Of a DNA stretch of 53,966 nt, positions 8,701-17,486 are shown piece after piece. The stretch is from VXLM01 sp034421575 (GTDB lineage Bacteria > Chloroflexota > Dehalococcoidia > Lucifugimonadales > VXLM01): the NCBI GenBank assembly GCA_034421575.1, contig DAOUKG010000052.1, forward strand, positions 1-53,966, read 5' to 3'. A program made the translations under genes and the position numbers. Each line of letters opens with the position of its first letter. Positions within the stretch are counted from its first letter, which is position 1. A model generated the notes under the pieces. The model had not been told where the DNA came from and ran no database searches. It worked only from the letters and a program-made list of their open reading frames with translations.

Positions 8701-9730
8701 TGAGCATTCGGTGGAGCCGTCTGTTTTGCCGCTGGTCGAAGTGAATAACCTGACCAAGCAGTTCCCGGTCGCCGGCAGTTTGTTTCGAAAGCCATCCGGC
8801 TACATCCACGCCGTGGACGAAGTGTCTTTCCAGCTTGCTGAGGGAGAGAGCCTGGGCCTTGTGGGCGAGTCGGGATGCGGCAAGACAACCGTGGGCAAAC
8901 TCCTGGTGAAGCTGCTGGAGCCGACAGGGGGCAATATTTTCTTCCGGTTTCCCAACGCTTCCGGCGACGGTGAGCCTGGAGGACGTGTCGACGCCGCTGC
9001 GATTACGGAACGTCAGGTCCGGGACTTTCGGCGTCATGTGCAGTTGATCTTTCAAGACCCGTACGAGTCGATGAATCCCAGGAGGACGATCTACGACACC
9101 ATTGCGGAACCCCTGTCCGTCCAGAAGATTGGCAACGTGCTGGACCGAGTGGACCGGGTTACGGAGATACTGACCCTGGTCGGTCTAACGCCTGCGTCGA
9201 CATTCCTGTTTCGATATCCACATGAGCTTTCCGGGGGACAGCGGCAGCGTGTGGCCATCGCCCGCGCGCTGGTTGTCGGCCCGTCCCTGGTGGTGGCCGA
9301 TGAACCCACTTCGATGCTGGATGTGTCCAGCCGCACCGGCATCATGTCCCTGATGTTGGAGCTTGCCCAAGGCTTGGGGGTTGCTTACCTCTACATCACT
9401 CATGATCTGGCGGTCGCCCGCTATATGTGTCACCGGATTGCGGTAATGTACCTCGGCAAAATCGTCGAGATGGCGGAAACGGAGGAGCTGCTTCGCAATC
9501 CTCTTCATCCCTACACCAAGGCGCTCCTCTCCGCAGTGCCCGTCCCCGATCCTGAACACCATCGCGAACGACCGAACATCAGTGGTGAAGTAACAGCCCC
9601 CATTGACCCACCGTCCAGATGTCGCTTCTTCGACAGGTGTTCCGCGGCAACAGACTTTTGCCGAGACAACCCGCACCCTCCCTTGGACGAGAAGACCACA
9701 GGTCACTTCGTAGCCTGCTACGAAGTGTGA
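8690..9730 (+). CDS. dppF: Peptide ABC transporter ATPase, DppF type
   Basis: A 346-residue second nucleotide-binding subunit. It carries Walker A GESGCGKTT, signature LSGGQRQR and Walker B LVVADEPTSMLD, followed by ITHDLAVARYMCHRIAVMYL. The family C-terminal cysteine cluster is CRFFDRCSAATDFC. Two adjacent ATGs (8687, 8690) follow AGGA; the second has the better spacing. It overlaps the dppD end by about 11 bases, consistent with one transcript for all five subunits. It is the last gene of the operon; no obvious terminator with a T-run follows. Confidence 0.92.
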   Translation: MHPDEHSVEPSVLPLVEVNNLTKQFPVAGSLFRKPSGYIHAVDEVSFQLAEGESLGLVGESGCGKTTVGKLLVKLLEPTGGNIFFRFPNASGDGEPGGRVDAAAITERQVRDFRRHVQLIFQDPYESMNPRRTIYDTIAEPLSVQKIGNVLDRVDRVTEILTLVGLTPASTFLFRYPHELSGGQRQRVAIARALVVGPSLVVADEPTSMLDVSSRTGIMSLMLELAQGLGVAYLYITHDLAVARYMCHRIAVMYLGKIVEMAETEELLRNPLHPYTKALLSAVPVPDPEHHRERPNISGEVTAPIDPPSRCRFFDRCSAATDFCRDNPHPPLDEKTTGHFVACYEV

Positions 9731-10135
9731 AGACCATCGGTTGAACCCGATAGCACTGTCACCTGAACTCCGGCTTGCTGACCCTCACGCGAACTGGAAT
9801 TGAAGACGACCTAATCTAGCGCACTAGACCGCATCGCTCGCCACTAGTACTGTTTCCAGATGGTTTAGACGGTTCTCTTCACTACCCACGATCTGGATTC
9901 CGGCCTTCGCCGGAATGACGGGTAACGGTTGTGATTTATCACTTTCAGATGGATATGGTACTAACGTAAATCCGAAATACCGAGAGCAATGTCCGGAAAT
10001 GTCAGGTGAATTCGCACCCGCGAATGCCAAGGCTCCCCATCTCTCCCTCACAACACACTCCTTGCTGTCCCCGGCACTCCAAGACATTTGCCTCGTCGTG
10101 AGATACTATGCGCGTCACGGAGCTAAGTACCCATC
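9731..10135. repeat. Intergenic gap with one perfect REP-type hairpin
   Basis: This 405-base gap holds no convincing gene. At 9897-9916 there is a perfect hairpin ATTCCGGC-CTTC-GCCGGAAT followed by GACGGG, the same class as the repeats at 2.8-3.2 kb and 12.7-12.9 kb. The stretch just before the SDR gene is AT-richer and contains GATACTAT (about 10100), a possible -10 element. No match to -35 is persuasive. Confidence 0.6.
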
Positions 10136-10903
10136 ATGCAGCGTTTTCGAGGTAAAGTTGCGGTCGTCACGGGCGCCGGACAGGGAGCCGGCCGTGCCGC
10201 CAGTATCCTGCTCGCCGGCGAAGGATCGTCCGTTGTCGTAAACGACACGGACTCCGAAGCCGCCGAAAGCGCTGTACGAGAGATCGGCCTCGCCGGTGGC
10301 GCAGCCGTCTCCAACTCCGGCGACGTTTCAACGCTCGAAGGCTCTGAGGGAGTCGTCGCCCGAGCTGTGGAGACCTTCGGCGGCCTCGATATCCTCATCA
10401 ACACACGAACGACGATGCCTGGTCCGCCCCTGCTTGAGACTACCGCCGAAGGCTTCGATGAAGTCATACGTCAAAACCTGAAGGGCGCGTTCATGCCCAC
10501 ACGAGCCGCCAGCGTGCAATTCCGGCAGCAGCGGAGGGGCGGCCGTGTGATAACCATCACCTCGGACGCTGGGCTGGGCCACTCAAACGGAGTGAGCGTG
10601 GCCGCCGCTTCCGAGGGCATTATCGGCATGTCGAGGACCGTCGCCCGTGACCTCGGAAGGTATGGCGTCACGTGCAACGCCATAGCCCTTTCCACGTTCA
10701 GCGAAACCGGCAGCGAGAGCGCCGCCGCGCTGGCAGCCACGCTGTGCCTCGACTCGGCTTCCCACGTCAACGGCATCGTCTTCGGCGTCAACGACGGCGA
10801 CCTCTGGACGTACACCAACCCCGCAATCGAACGCAGCTTCCACAAATGGGGCCCCTCCACGATGGACGAGATGGACCGGCACTTTCCGACGCTGTTCGAG
10901 TAG
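10136..10903 (+). CDS. SDR-fold protein lacking the catalytic Tyr and Lys (pseudo-SDR)
   Basis: A 255-residue short-chain dehydrogenase/reductase fold. The cofactor motif is intact (VTGAGQGAGR, residues 10-19), as is the Ser-containing ITSDAG strand. Where active SDRs have YxxxK, this protein reads VAAAS, and the structural NAAG motif is NTRT. Alignment with the SDR encoded 0.8 kb downstream (NYSAAK at the same place) makes both substitutions unambiguous. The C-terminus shares the downstream protein's W-containing tail ending xTMDEMDRHF. It is therefore probably a non-catalytic, cofactor-binding partner (inference). It is followed after 4 bases by a lipoprotein gene. Confidence 0.85.
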   Translation: MQRFRGKVAVVTGAGQGAGRAASILLAGEGSSVVVNDTDSEAAESAVREIGLAGGAAVSNSGDVSTLEGSEGVVARAVETFGGLDILINTRTTMPGPPLLETTAEGFDEVIRQNLKGAFMPTRAASVQFRQQRRGGRVITITSDAGLGHSNGVSVAAASEGIIGMSRTVARDLGRYGVTCNAIALSTFSETGSESAAALAATLCLDSASHVNGIVFGVNDGDLWTYTNPAIERSFHKWGPSTMDEMDRHFPTLFE

Positions 10904-10907
10904 GGCC

Positions 10908-11720
10908 ATGACCACTATCGTTTGGACCAAATGTCTTCTGATTCCGGGCTCGCTCGCCTTAGTCGCGGGTCTGTTCCTCGCCTGCTCATCGCCGAGAGAC
11001 GATCCACTCCTATCGGCGGAGGAGCTGCACACCCCCACCCCTGTGCCGTCCCCTACGCCATTGCAGTCCGAGCCCACGACCGTTACACCGGCGGAATCTG
11101 AATCGACAACCGAGACATCGGTCGAGGCTGAAGACTCGAACGAACCCACCGACCTCTTCGGGTTCGAATACAATGGGAAGGTCACCTTCGCCCATTGGGA
11201 AGACCCTGCCGTCCAGATGGAGAACTTCATCATCGGATACATCATCGTGCACGGCATGGTCTATGAAATGGAACTGGCTGAGGTGGCAGAGAGCGAATAC
11301 CCGTCCGCCCTGCAGTCCGGCGATGTTGACGTTGTGCTGAACGTCCCGAGCACCGAGCCGCTCCTGGACTCCGGCGAAATAATCAACGTCGGCTCACTCT
11401 TCGGCGATTCCTCGAACCTCCGCATTGGCGTTCGTGCCCAGCTGAAGGATACCGCTCCCCCGGTATTCGACCTCTTGAGCAATGTCGAGGCCGACGAGGA
11501 AGTCCTCTCCGGTCTCGCCTCTCAGATCAGGGGAGGCCGCGTCGGCGTTTCATACATGGTCGCGGGGATGATGTTCCTGCAGCGCCATGAAGACATCTGG
11601 ACCAGCTGGGTCTCGCCCGAAGTGGCAGCCTCCGTGAAAGCGGCGATGGAAGAGGGCAAGACCGGCCTCAAGTACAAATGCCTAACTGTTCGGGGCGAGA
11701 CCGTACGACATTGCAAGTGA
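10908..11720 (+). CDS. Small substrate-binding-like lipoprotein
   Basis: A 270-residue exported protein. Its N-terminal hydrophobic segment ends LFLACSSP, a lipoprotein-like signal, then a Thr/Pro/Glu-rich tether to about residue 75. The domain that follows starts GKVTFAHWEDPAVQ and contains YPSALQSGDVDVVLNVPS, reminiscent of OpuAC-type glycine-betaine binding proteins, but it is short and lacks the usual Trp cage pattern. No ABC permease or ATPase is adjacent; both neighbours are SDR genes, with 4 bases to the first and a 1-base stop/start overlap with the second. Function unknown; a scavenging or sensing role linked to the SDR substrate is only a guess. Confidence 0.7.
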   Translation: MTTIVWTKCLLIPGSLALVAGLFLACSSPRDDPLLSAEELHTPTPVPSPTPLQSEPTTVTPAESESTTETSVEAEDSNEPTDLFGFEYNGKVTFAHWEDPAVQMENFIIGYIIVHGMVYEMELAEVAESEYPSALQSGDVDVVLNVPSTEPLLDSGEIINVGSLFGDSSNLRIGVRAQLKDTAPPVFDLLSNVEADEEVLSGLASQIRGGRVGVSYMVAGMMFLQRHEDIWTSWVSPEVAASVKAAMEEGKTGLKYKCLTVRGETVRHCK

Positions 11721-12664
11721 TGAGAAATCGACTGACAGGAAGAGTTGCGATCGTGACCGGCGCCGGACGCGGGATAGGTCGCGGCGTGGCAAGGCTCCTC
11801 GCCCAAGAGGGGGCCTCCGTCGTCGTCAACGATCTCGGCGGAAGCGTAGACGGCTCGGAGTCCTCCGACACTCCGGCAGACCTCGTCGTCGGTGAGATCA
11901 AGGAGGAAGGTGGCAATGCCGTAGCCAGCTACGATTCCGTAGCGGAATACGGTTCAGCCCGCCAAATCGTTCAGACCGCGCTCGACGAGTTCGGCAGACT
12001 CGACATTCTCATCAACGCTGCCGGAATCCTCCGCGACCGGATGATCTTCAACATGAGCGAGGAGGAGTGGGACTCCGTCGTTCGAGTCCACCTCTACGGG
12101 TCATTCAACATGATGCAACAGAGCGTCCCCCACATGATCGAACAGCAGCACGGTCGCATAGTCCTCTTCTCGTCCATCTCTGCCCTCGGTTCCCCGGGAC
12201 AGACCAATTACTCCGCCGCCAAGGAGGGCATCGTCGGACTGGCCCGCTCCGCCGCGAGCGAGCTCCGAGAGTACGGAATAACGGTCAACGCAGTCTATCC
12301 CGGCGGACGCACTAGAATGGTCGAGTCGATACCTGAGAGCGCCGTCGACTGGCTCCGAGAGCAGGCGACTACCCGTCCCGGAAGCTATCCCGTCGCAGAC
12401 CTCGTCGCCTCTCCCGAACCGGACGAGGCGCTCGTTCCCGAGAGCAACGCCCCTAAAATCGTCTACCTCTGCACCGATGCCGCCTCCGACATCACCGGCC
12501 AGGTCATCGGCACCCACGGCTGGGGCACGTCCCTCTTCTCACCTCGCCGACCCGTCAAGTCCATCCGAAAAGACGGCGCATGGACACTCGACGAACTCGA
12601 ACGACTCGTTCCCATATCCCTGACCACAGGTCTCGCAAACCCCTCACCACCCGACGCCGACTAG
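11720..12664 (+). CDS. SDR family oxidoreductase (MFE-2/hydroxyacyl-CoA dehydrogenase-like)
   Basis: A 314-residue active-type SDR. It has VTGAGRGIGRG for NAD(P), LINAAGILRD, the Ser strand and an intact NYSAAKEG catalytic motif (YxxxK). The insert NDLGGSVDG after beta-2 is typical of the dehydrogenase domain of peroxisomal multifunctional enzyme type 2 and bacterial homologues, so a (3R)-hydroxyacyl-CoA-type substrate is plausible. The start is the ATG at 11720, overlapping the lipoprotein stop (TGATG). An upstream in-frame ATG at 11678 would lie inside the lipoprotein gene. The C-terminal tail (GAWTLDELERL) is shared with the pseudo-SDR. Confidence 0.88.
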   Translation: MRNRLTGRVAIVTGAGRGIGRGVARLLAQEGASVVVNDLGGSVDGSESSDTPADLVVGEIKEEGGNAVASYDSVAEYGSARQIVQTALDEFGRLDILINAAGILRDRMIFNMSEEEWDSVVRVHLYGSFNMMQQSVPHMIEQQHGRIVLFSSISALGSPGQTNYSAAKEGIVGLARSAASELREYGITVNAVYPGGRTRMVESIPESAVDWLREQATTRPGSYPVADLVASPEPDEALVPESNAPKIVYLCTDAASDITGQVIGTHGWGTSLFSPRRPVKSIRKDGAWTLDELERLVPISLTTGLANPSPPDAD

Positions 12665-12721
12665 CAACCATCCAAAGCGATTAGCCGGGCAGGCGTAACG
12701 TTTTGGAATTGCCATGACACC

Positions 12722-12932
12722 CCGTTCGCCCTGAGCCGGTCGAAGGGCAATTCCCCGTCATTCCCGCGTAGGGAGGTCTTTGCATAACCGCTCTCCCGCT
12801 GAGAGGGCGTCATTGAAAGGGCATCATCCAGCTTCGGAAACGTCTCTGGATTCCGGCCCCGTATCGAGGTACGGGGTGACGTTCTTTCGCGGGAATGACG
12901 GAGGTTATGCAAAGGTCTCCGAAAGCGGGAAT
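12722..12932. repeat. MITE-like element plus REP hairpins between converging genes
   Basis: The gap between the SDR and carB (convergent) holds repeats and no gene. A roughly 30-base imperfect inverted repeat (12760-12789 and 12903-12932, sharing ATTCCCGC and CTTTGCATAACC at its ends) bounds a 173-base interval, as in a miniature inverted-repeat element. Inside are CTCTCCCGCTGAGAGGG and ATTCCGGCCCCGTATCGAGG-type sequences. Just outside, at about 12725-12748, is the widespread GCCCTGAGCCGGTCGAAGGGC repeat. Confidence 0.65.
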
Positions 12933-12973
12933 CCACGCCTTACCCTCTGCGCTCTCTGCGGTGAATCAAGCGC

Positions 12974-15900
12974 CTACCCGGCCCTGTACTCCGGCAGAGG
13001 CTTCACGCTGTATCCGCCCTGTCCCGACGCAAGACTCTCCACAGCAGCCCGCGCCGTGTCGAGCGACGTGAAGCAGGGAATACGCACCTCAGCCGCCGCG
13101 CGCCGTATCTCGAAACCGTCTTCAAGAGTCGTCTTATCCCCCGTCACTGTATTCACGGCTGCCTGCACCGTCCCATCGGCCACGATATCGACGGTGTTCG
13201 GGTGCCCCGCCTCGTGGGCCTTGGCAACGGTCGTTACGTCAATGCCCAGGGCCCGGATCATGGTGGCCGTCCCGTTGGTCGCGTAGATCGAGTAGCCCTG
13301 CTCCGCGAGGTCCTTGACCAGCGTGACGGCGTCCGCCTTGTGCCGGTCGGCGATGCTCAGCAGGATAGACCCCTTCGGCGGGAGCATCATTCCCGCAGCC
13401 ATCAGCGCCTTTGCCAGCGCGGGCCTGAACTCCGTATCGATGCCCATCACCTCGCCGGTGGACTTCATCTCCGGCCCAAGATAGGAGTCCACTCCCACCA
13501 GCTTCGACATCGAAAACACCGGCGCCTTGATCGCCACGAGCTTCTGCCGCTTCCACAGTCCCCCTTCGTACCCCTGCTCCTTGAGCGACTTGCCTGTCAT
13601 GGCGTTCACCGCAAGCCGTACCATCGGCACTCCCGTCACCTTCGAGATAAAGGGAATCGTCCGGCTGGAGCGAGGATTGACCTCGATCACATACACTTGC
13701 GTACCGGACCCATCGCCGGTCCCGTTCTCAGAGGAAGGCCGGTTTGGCGTCCGGTATGCGTCTCCCCCCACGACCACGTACTGGATGTTCATTAGCCCGC
13801 GTACGTCCAGCGCCAGCCCTATGCGTCTCGTATAGTCGACTACCGTGTCGACCTCTTCCTCGGACAGCGTGAGGCCGGGATAGATCGCCGTCGAGTCGCC
13901 GCTGTGGACACCAGCCCGCTCGACGTGCTCCATTATGCCGGGCACCAGCACCGTCTCACCATCACACACCGCGTCGACTTCCACCTCTCGGCCCTCGAAG
14001 TACTTGTCGATGAGGACGCGCCTGCCCTCCGCCGCGGACACTGCCTGCGACCAGAACTTCAGCAGTTCCGTGGCGTTCTGGACGATCTCCATCGCCCGTC
14101 CTCCAAGCACGTACGAAGGCCTGACGAGTACCGGATACCCGATTTCCTGTGCCACGCTCAACGCCTGCTCCACCGTGGAGACTGCCGCCCCCGGCGGATT
14201 GGGTATTCCTATCCTGGCGAGGAACTCCTCGAAGAGATGCCTGTCGGACGCGGTGTCGATGGATCCCGCCGTCGAGCCCAGGATCGGCAGCTTGGCCTTG
14301 TCGAGCACCTGCGATAGGTTGATCGCCGTCTGCCCTCCGAACTGGACCACCGTCGGTGGGATCGCATGGTCGGCATCCCCTCCGCCTGTTACTCCCTCGG
14401 GGCCGGTGGGGGCCGGTTTCAAACCTGCCCCTACGAAATCCTTCCCCTCTCCTGTCGTGGGAGAGGGCTGGGGTGAGGGCGAAAAAACCTCGTTCTCGAT
14501 GATATCGCGGACGCTCTCCTCGTCAAGCGGCTCGAAGTACAGTCGGTCGCTCGTGTCGAAGTCGGTCGAGACCGTCTCCGGATTGGAGTTCACGAGAATG
14601 CTCTTGATTCCCTCCCGCTGCAGCGCCCAAGCTGCGTGTACCGAGCAGTAGTCGAACTCGATTCCCTGCCCAATGCGTATTGGGCCGCTGCCCACCACTA
14701 CGGCTTTAGACGCCGGAAGCGGTTCCGCCTCGTTCTCTTCCTCATAGGTGCTGTAGAAGTACGGAGTCTGGGCTTCGAACTCCGCCGCGCAGGTATCGAC
14801 CATCTTGTACACCGGCCGTATCTCCCACTGCCTCCGCATCGAGCGTATCTGCTCGTGAGTGCGATCGGTCAACAGCCCAATCCGGTCGTCGCCGAATCCC
14901 AGCCGCTTCGCCTGCCACAGAAGGTCCTGCGTCAGCGTCTCTCCGAGGAGCCGCCCCTCCATGTGGACGATGTTCTCGAACGCGCGGGTAAACCAGGGGT
15001 CTATGCCCGTCACCCTCGAAAGCTCTTCGGGCGTTACCCCCCGACGCAATGCGAACAGCAACGCCCACAGCCGCTCGTCGTTGGGGTGAAGCGGCAGACT
15101 TGTCTTCCAGTCCTTGAGGTCCTGGGGCCACCCGGCGGACTCCCATAGGATTGACCGCCCCGTGATCTCCAGCGACCGCACTGCCTTTTGAAAAGCAGCC
15201 TCGAACGATCGGTCGATGGCCATGACCTCGCCCGTGGCCTTCATCTGCGTCGTGACCGTGCGGTCGCCGCTGGGGAACTTGTCGAACGGCCATCGCGGTA
15301 TCTTGACCACGCAGTAGTCTAAGGCGGGCTCAAAAGCCGCGACGGTCTTCTGCGTGACCGCGTTCGGTATCTCATCGAGCCTCTTGCCCGTCGCAATCTT
15401 CGCCGCGACACGGGCTATCGGATATCCCGTCGCCTTGCTGGCGAGCGCCGAGCTGCGGCTAACCCGTGGATTCACCTCGATGACATAGTACGGACTTTCC
15501 TGCCTTCCGCCCCCGGGAAGCGTCTCACCGACCACGTCTCCCGGTTCGAGTGCGAATTGGATGTTGCACCCACCCTCGATGCCGAGCGACCGGATGATCT
15601 TCAACCCGGCCGACCGGAGCATCTGGTACTCCTTATCTGAGAGCGTCTGGCTGGGCGCGACGACAATGCTGTCTCCCGTATGCGCCCCCATCGGGTCGAT
15701 GTTCTCCATGTTGCACACGGTGATGCAATTGTCGCCTGAGTCCCGCATCACCTCGTACTCAAGCTCTTTCCATCCGACGAGCGACTTCTCCAACAGCACC
15801 TGGTCGATGGGACTGGCGGCGAGACCCGATCCGACGATGCGCTGGAACTCGTCCAAAGTGTTGGCGATCCCGCCTCCCGTGCCTCCAAGCGTGTAGGCAG

Positions 15901-16405
15901 GGCGAATGACCAACGGCAGCCCCAGGTCCTCCAGCGCCGCTTGCGCCTCATCCATCGACCCGACCGTCACACTCGGTGGAACAGGCTCGCCGATGTCCAG
16001 GAGCAGCTGCCGGAACAGGTCGCGGTCTTCCGCCTTGCGGATCGAATCAAGCGGCGTCCCAAGCAGGCGAACGTCATACTTCTCCAGAACGCCGGCGTCT
16101 GCGAGGTCAACCGCAAGATTGAGACCGGTCTGCCCGCCCAGCGTCGGAAGCAGCCCGTCCGGCCTCTCCTGGGCAATGATCCGCTCAACCACTTCCACCG
16201 TCAGCGGCTCGATGTATACAACATCGGCAATGTCCTCGTCGGTCATGATCGTCGCCGGGTTCGAGTTGACGAGAACGGTCGTCACGCCCTCCTCGCGAAG
16301 CGCCTTGCACGCCTGCGTCCCTGCGTAGTCGAACTCGGCCGCCTGCCCGATTACGATAGGCCCGGAGCCGATCACGAGAACTTTCTCTGGCTTGGTGGAT
16401 GACAT
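12974..16405 (-). CDS. carB: Carbamoyl-phosphate synthase large subunit
   Basis: A 1143-residue enzyme that makes carbamoyl phosphate from bicarbonate, ATP and the ammonia supplied by CarA, feeding both pyrimidine and arginine synthesis. The two homologous ATP-grasp halves are clear: the N-half begins KVLVIGSGPIVIGQAAEFDY, the C-half begins AVVVGSGPIRIGQGIEFDYC, and an MGS-like allosteric domain is at the C-terminus. Each half keeps its VIEVNPR motif. It is about 70 residues longer than the usual 1070 because of three extra segments: about residues 305-320, the repeat-derived segment near 639-673, and one near 890-910. It is the last gene of the pyr run; a 37-base gap separates it from the HAD gene. 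Confidence 0.97.
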   Translation of the reverse strand: MSSTKPEKVLVIGSGPIVIGQAAEFDYAGTQACKALREEGVTTVLVNSNPATIMTDEDIADVVYIEPLTVEVVERIIAQERPDGLLPTLGGQTGLNLAVDLADAGVLEKYDVRLLGTPLDSIRKAEDRDLFRQLLLDIGEPVPPSVTVGSMDEAQAALEDLGLPLVIRPAYTLGGTGGGIANTLDEFQRIVGSGLAASPIDQVLLEKSLVGWKELEYEVMRDSGDNCITVCNMENIDPMGAHTGDSIVVAPSQTLSDKEYQMLRSAGLKIIRSLGIEGGCNIQFALEPGDVVGETLPGGGRQESPYYVIEVNPRVSRSSALASKATGYPIARVAAKIATGKRLDEIPNAVTQKTVAAFEPALDYCVVKIPRWPFDKFPSGDRTVTTQMKATGEVMAIDRSFEAAFQKAVRSLEITGRSILWESAGWPQDLKDWKTSLPLHPNDERLWALLFALRRGVTPEELSRVTGIDPWFTRAFENIVHMEGRLLGETLTQDLLWQAKRLGFGDDRIGLLTDRTHEQIRSMRRQWEIRPVYKMVDTCAAEFEAQTPYFYSTYEEENEAEPLPASKAVVVGSGPIRIGQGIEFDYCSVHAAWALQREGIKSILVNSNPETVSTDFDTSDRLYFEPLDEESVRDIIENEVFSPSPQPSPTTGEGKDFVGAGLKPAPTGPEGVTGGGDADHAIPPTVVQFGGQTAINLSQVLDKAKLPILGSTAGSIDTASDRHLFEEFLARIGIPNPPGAAVSTVEQALSVAQEIGYPVLVRPSYVLGGRAMEIVQNATELLKFWSQAVSAAEGRRVLIDKYFEGREVEVDAVCDGETVLVPGIMEHVERAGVHSGDSTAIYPGLTLSEEEVDTVVDYTRRIGLALDVRGLMNIQYVVVGGDAYRTPNRPSSENGTGDGSGTQVYVIEVNPRSSRTIPFISKVTGVPMVRLAVNAMTGKSLKEQGYEGGLWKRQKLVAIKAPVFSMSKLVGVDSYLGPEMKSTGEVMGIDTEFRPALAKALMAAGMMLPPKGSILLSIADRHKADAVTLVKDLAEQGYSIYATNGTATMIRALGIDVTTVAKAHEAGHPNTVDIVADGTVQAAVNTVTGDKTTLEDGFEIRRAAAEVRIPCFTSLDTARAAVESLASGQGGYSVKPLPEYRAG
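14385..14488 (-). repeat. Palindromic repeats inserted in frame within carB
   Basis: Two repeat types lie inside the carB frame. On the minus strand one gives TCACCCCAGCCCTCTCCC with a matching GGAGAGGGG arm, the other GTAGGGGCAGGTTTGAAACC. The second also occurs between genes at 34735-34764. They encode SPSPQPSPTTGEG and GAGLKPAPTG, which do not belong to CarB. They sit between IIENE and PPTVVQFGGQT, two elements that are close together in other CarB proteins. The frame is kept, so the enzyme probably carries a surface loop of about 35 residues. Confidence 0.85.
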
Positions 16406-16442
16406 TGCTATCGGATTCTTTGCGAGTTGTTCATCAAAGTAG

Positions 16443-17159
16443 TCATGTTCGAGTGGTGACGGATAAGAGCGCGCGCGTCAATTCGTGCAGCGAAGTTACT
16501 TCGAGATCGGGCTTGACGCCATTAGTGGAACTTTCCCCCTTGCGATTGAGCCAGACACTCCTGATCCCGACATCGTTGGCGCCCCGCACGTCATACTCGA
16601 TATGGTCTCCGACGTGCAGAAGCTCGTGTGGTTCACATCGTGCCTCTCGCACGGCGATCTCGAAGATGCGCGGGTCGGGCTTCTCGATGCCGCCGTGATC
16701 GACCGACATCACGATGAAGTCGAAGTACTTCTCCAGACCCAGCCGTTCCGGGCGCATGCTCCCGTTGGTCAAGGTACCGAGCGTGTACATTTCGTGCAGA
16801 GCATCGAGTCCCGGCACGACATCGTCGAAGGGAACATTGTTACGGTTCCGCTCCTCGACGTAGGCGTCGGTGGCTCGATTAGCAAGGAGGCCGTCCGGCG
16901 TGTCGATTCCGGCAAATGCCCGCCTCATCGCGTCGTGCCGCAGCTTGACGAGATCGGTGATCGTTCCCCACTGCCTGTCGCGCTCCACCACCCAAGCCTG
17001 GTCGAGATGGTCGACCGTGAGACCCTCAGTGCCCTCGGGGTCAATCCGCCGGACCTCCCGCAACGCCGCTTCAAGACCACGCCACAAGGCCCCCTCGAAG
17101 TCCCAGAGAGTCCCGTCCACGTCGAACGAAATCGCCTTGATTTCCGAGAGCGAGGTCAC
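16443..17159 (-). CDS. HAD-superfamily hydrolase (YjjG/phosphoglycolate phosphatase-like)
   Basis: A 238-residue HAD phosphatase. Motif I is ISFDVDGTLWDFEG (nucleophile Asp and the acid/base Asp), motif II is LGTLTNGS, a Lys is present in GGIEKPD, and motif IV is LHVGDHIEYDVRGAND. The helical cap lies between residues 20 and 95, the subclass-I arrangement. YjjG-type members dephosphorylate nucleotides, including pyrimidine monophosphates, which would suit its place just before carB, but the substrate is inferred. The start overlaps the stop of the preceding small gene by 4 bases. Confidence 0.88.
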   Translation of the reverse strand: MTSLSEIKAISFDVDGTLWDFEGALWRGLEAALREVRRIDPEGTEGLTVDHLDQAWVVERDRQWGTITDLVKLRHDAMRRAFAGIDTPDGLLANRATDAYVEERNRNNVPFDDVVPGLDALHEMYTLGTLTNGSMRPERLGLEKYFDFIVMSVDHGGIEKPDPRIFEIAVREARCEPHELLHVGDHIEYDVRGANDVGIRSVWLNRKGESSTNGVKPDLEVTSLHELTRALLSVTTRT

Positions 17160-17380
17160 TGTCTCGTCACTTCCTCGATCTCGATGGTGACCTTGATTCC
17201 CTTCAGATAGTAGCCATCCGACAAGACATCTTCCCCGCTGATCAGGTCATATACCAAGTCGTTGAACTCTCGTTCCGGATTGCCGGGGCCGATGCTGTCC
17301 TCGCTCCCGTTCCAGAGAACAATGCCTTTGTTCATTAGCCGAGCGCGGCCATTCCCGAATTCGTATGATGCTGTAATCAA
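17156..17380 (-). CDS. Small conserved-looking hypothetical protein
   Basis: A 74-residue protein that I do not recognise. It starts with TTG at 17380, with GGAGAG 6 bases upstream. It is acidic and probably a small alpha/beta fold (RLMNKGIVLWNG, then EDVLSDGYYLKGIKVTIEIEE). Its stop overlaps the ATG of the HAD gene (ATGA), so the two are translationally coupled. It lies about 106 bases after the vapC stop. Confidence 0.6.
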   Translation of the reverse strand: MITASYEFGNGRARLMNKGIVLWNGSEDSIGPGNPEREFNDLVYDLISGEDVLSDGYYLKGIKVTIEIEEVTRQ

Positions 17381-17486
17381 CCTTGTCTCTCCACGCTACG
17401 ATTGAAGAAAGCTAATAAGTACGCAACCTGCCCACTTCCCGGAAGATGAGCCTCATGGAGCCTATTCGAGCTCTGCGGGATGGTCC

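Noticed and set aside
9824..10241. ORFs of 87-108 codons in the gap after dppF
   Set aside because: They translate the REP hairpin or overlap the SDR start; no ribosome site or family pattern.
12661..13286. Small ORFs on both strands in the gap before carB
   Set aside because: They are translations of repeat sequences or antisense carB.
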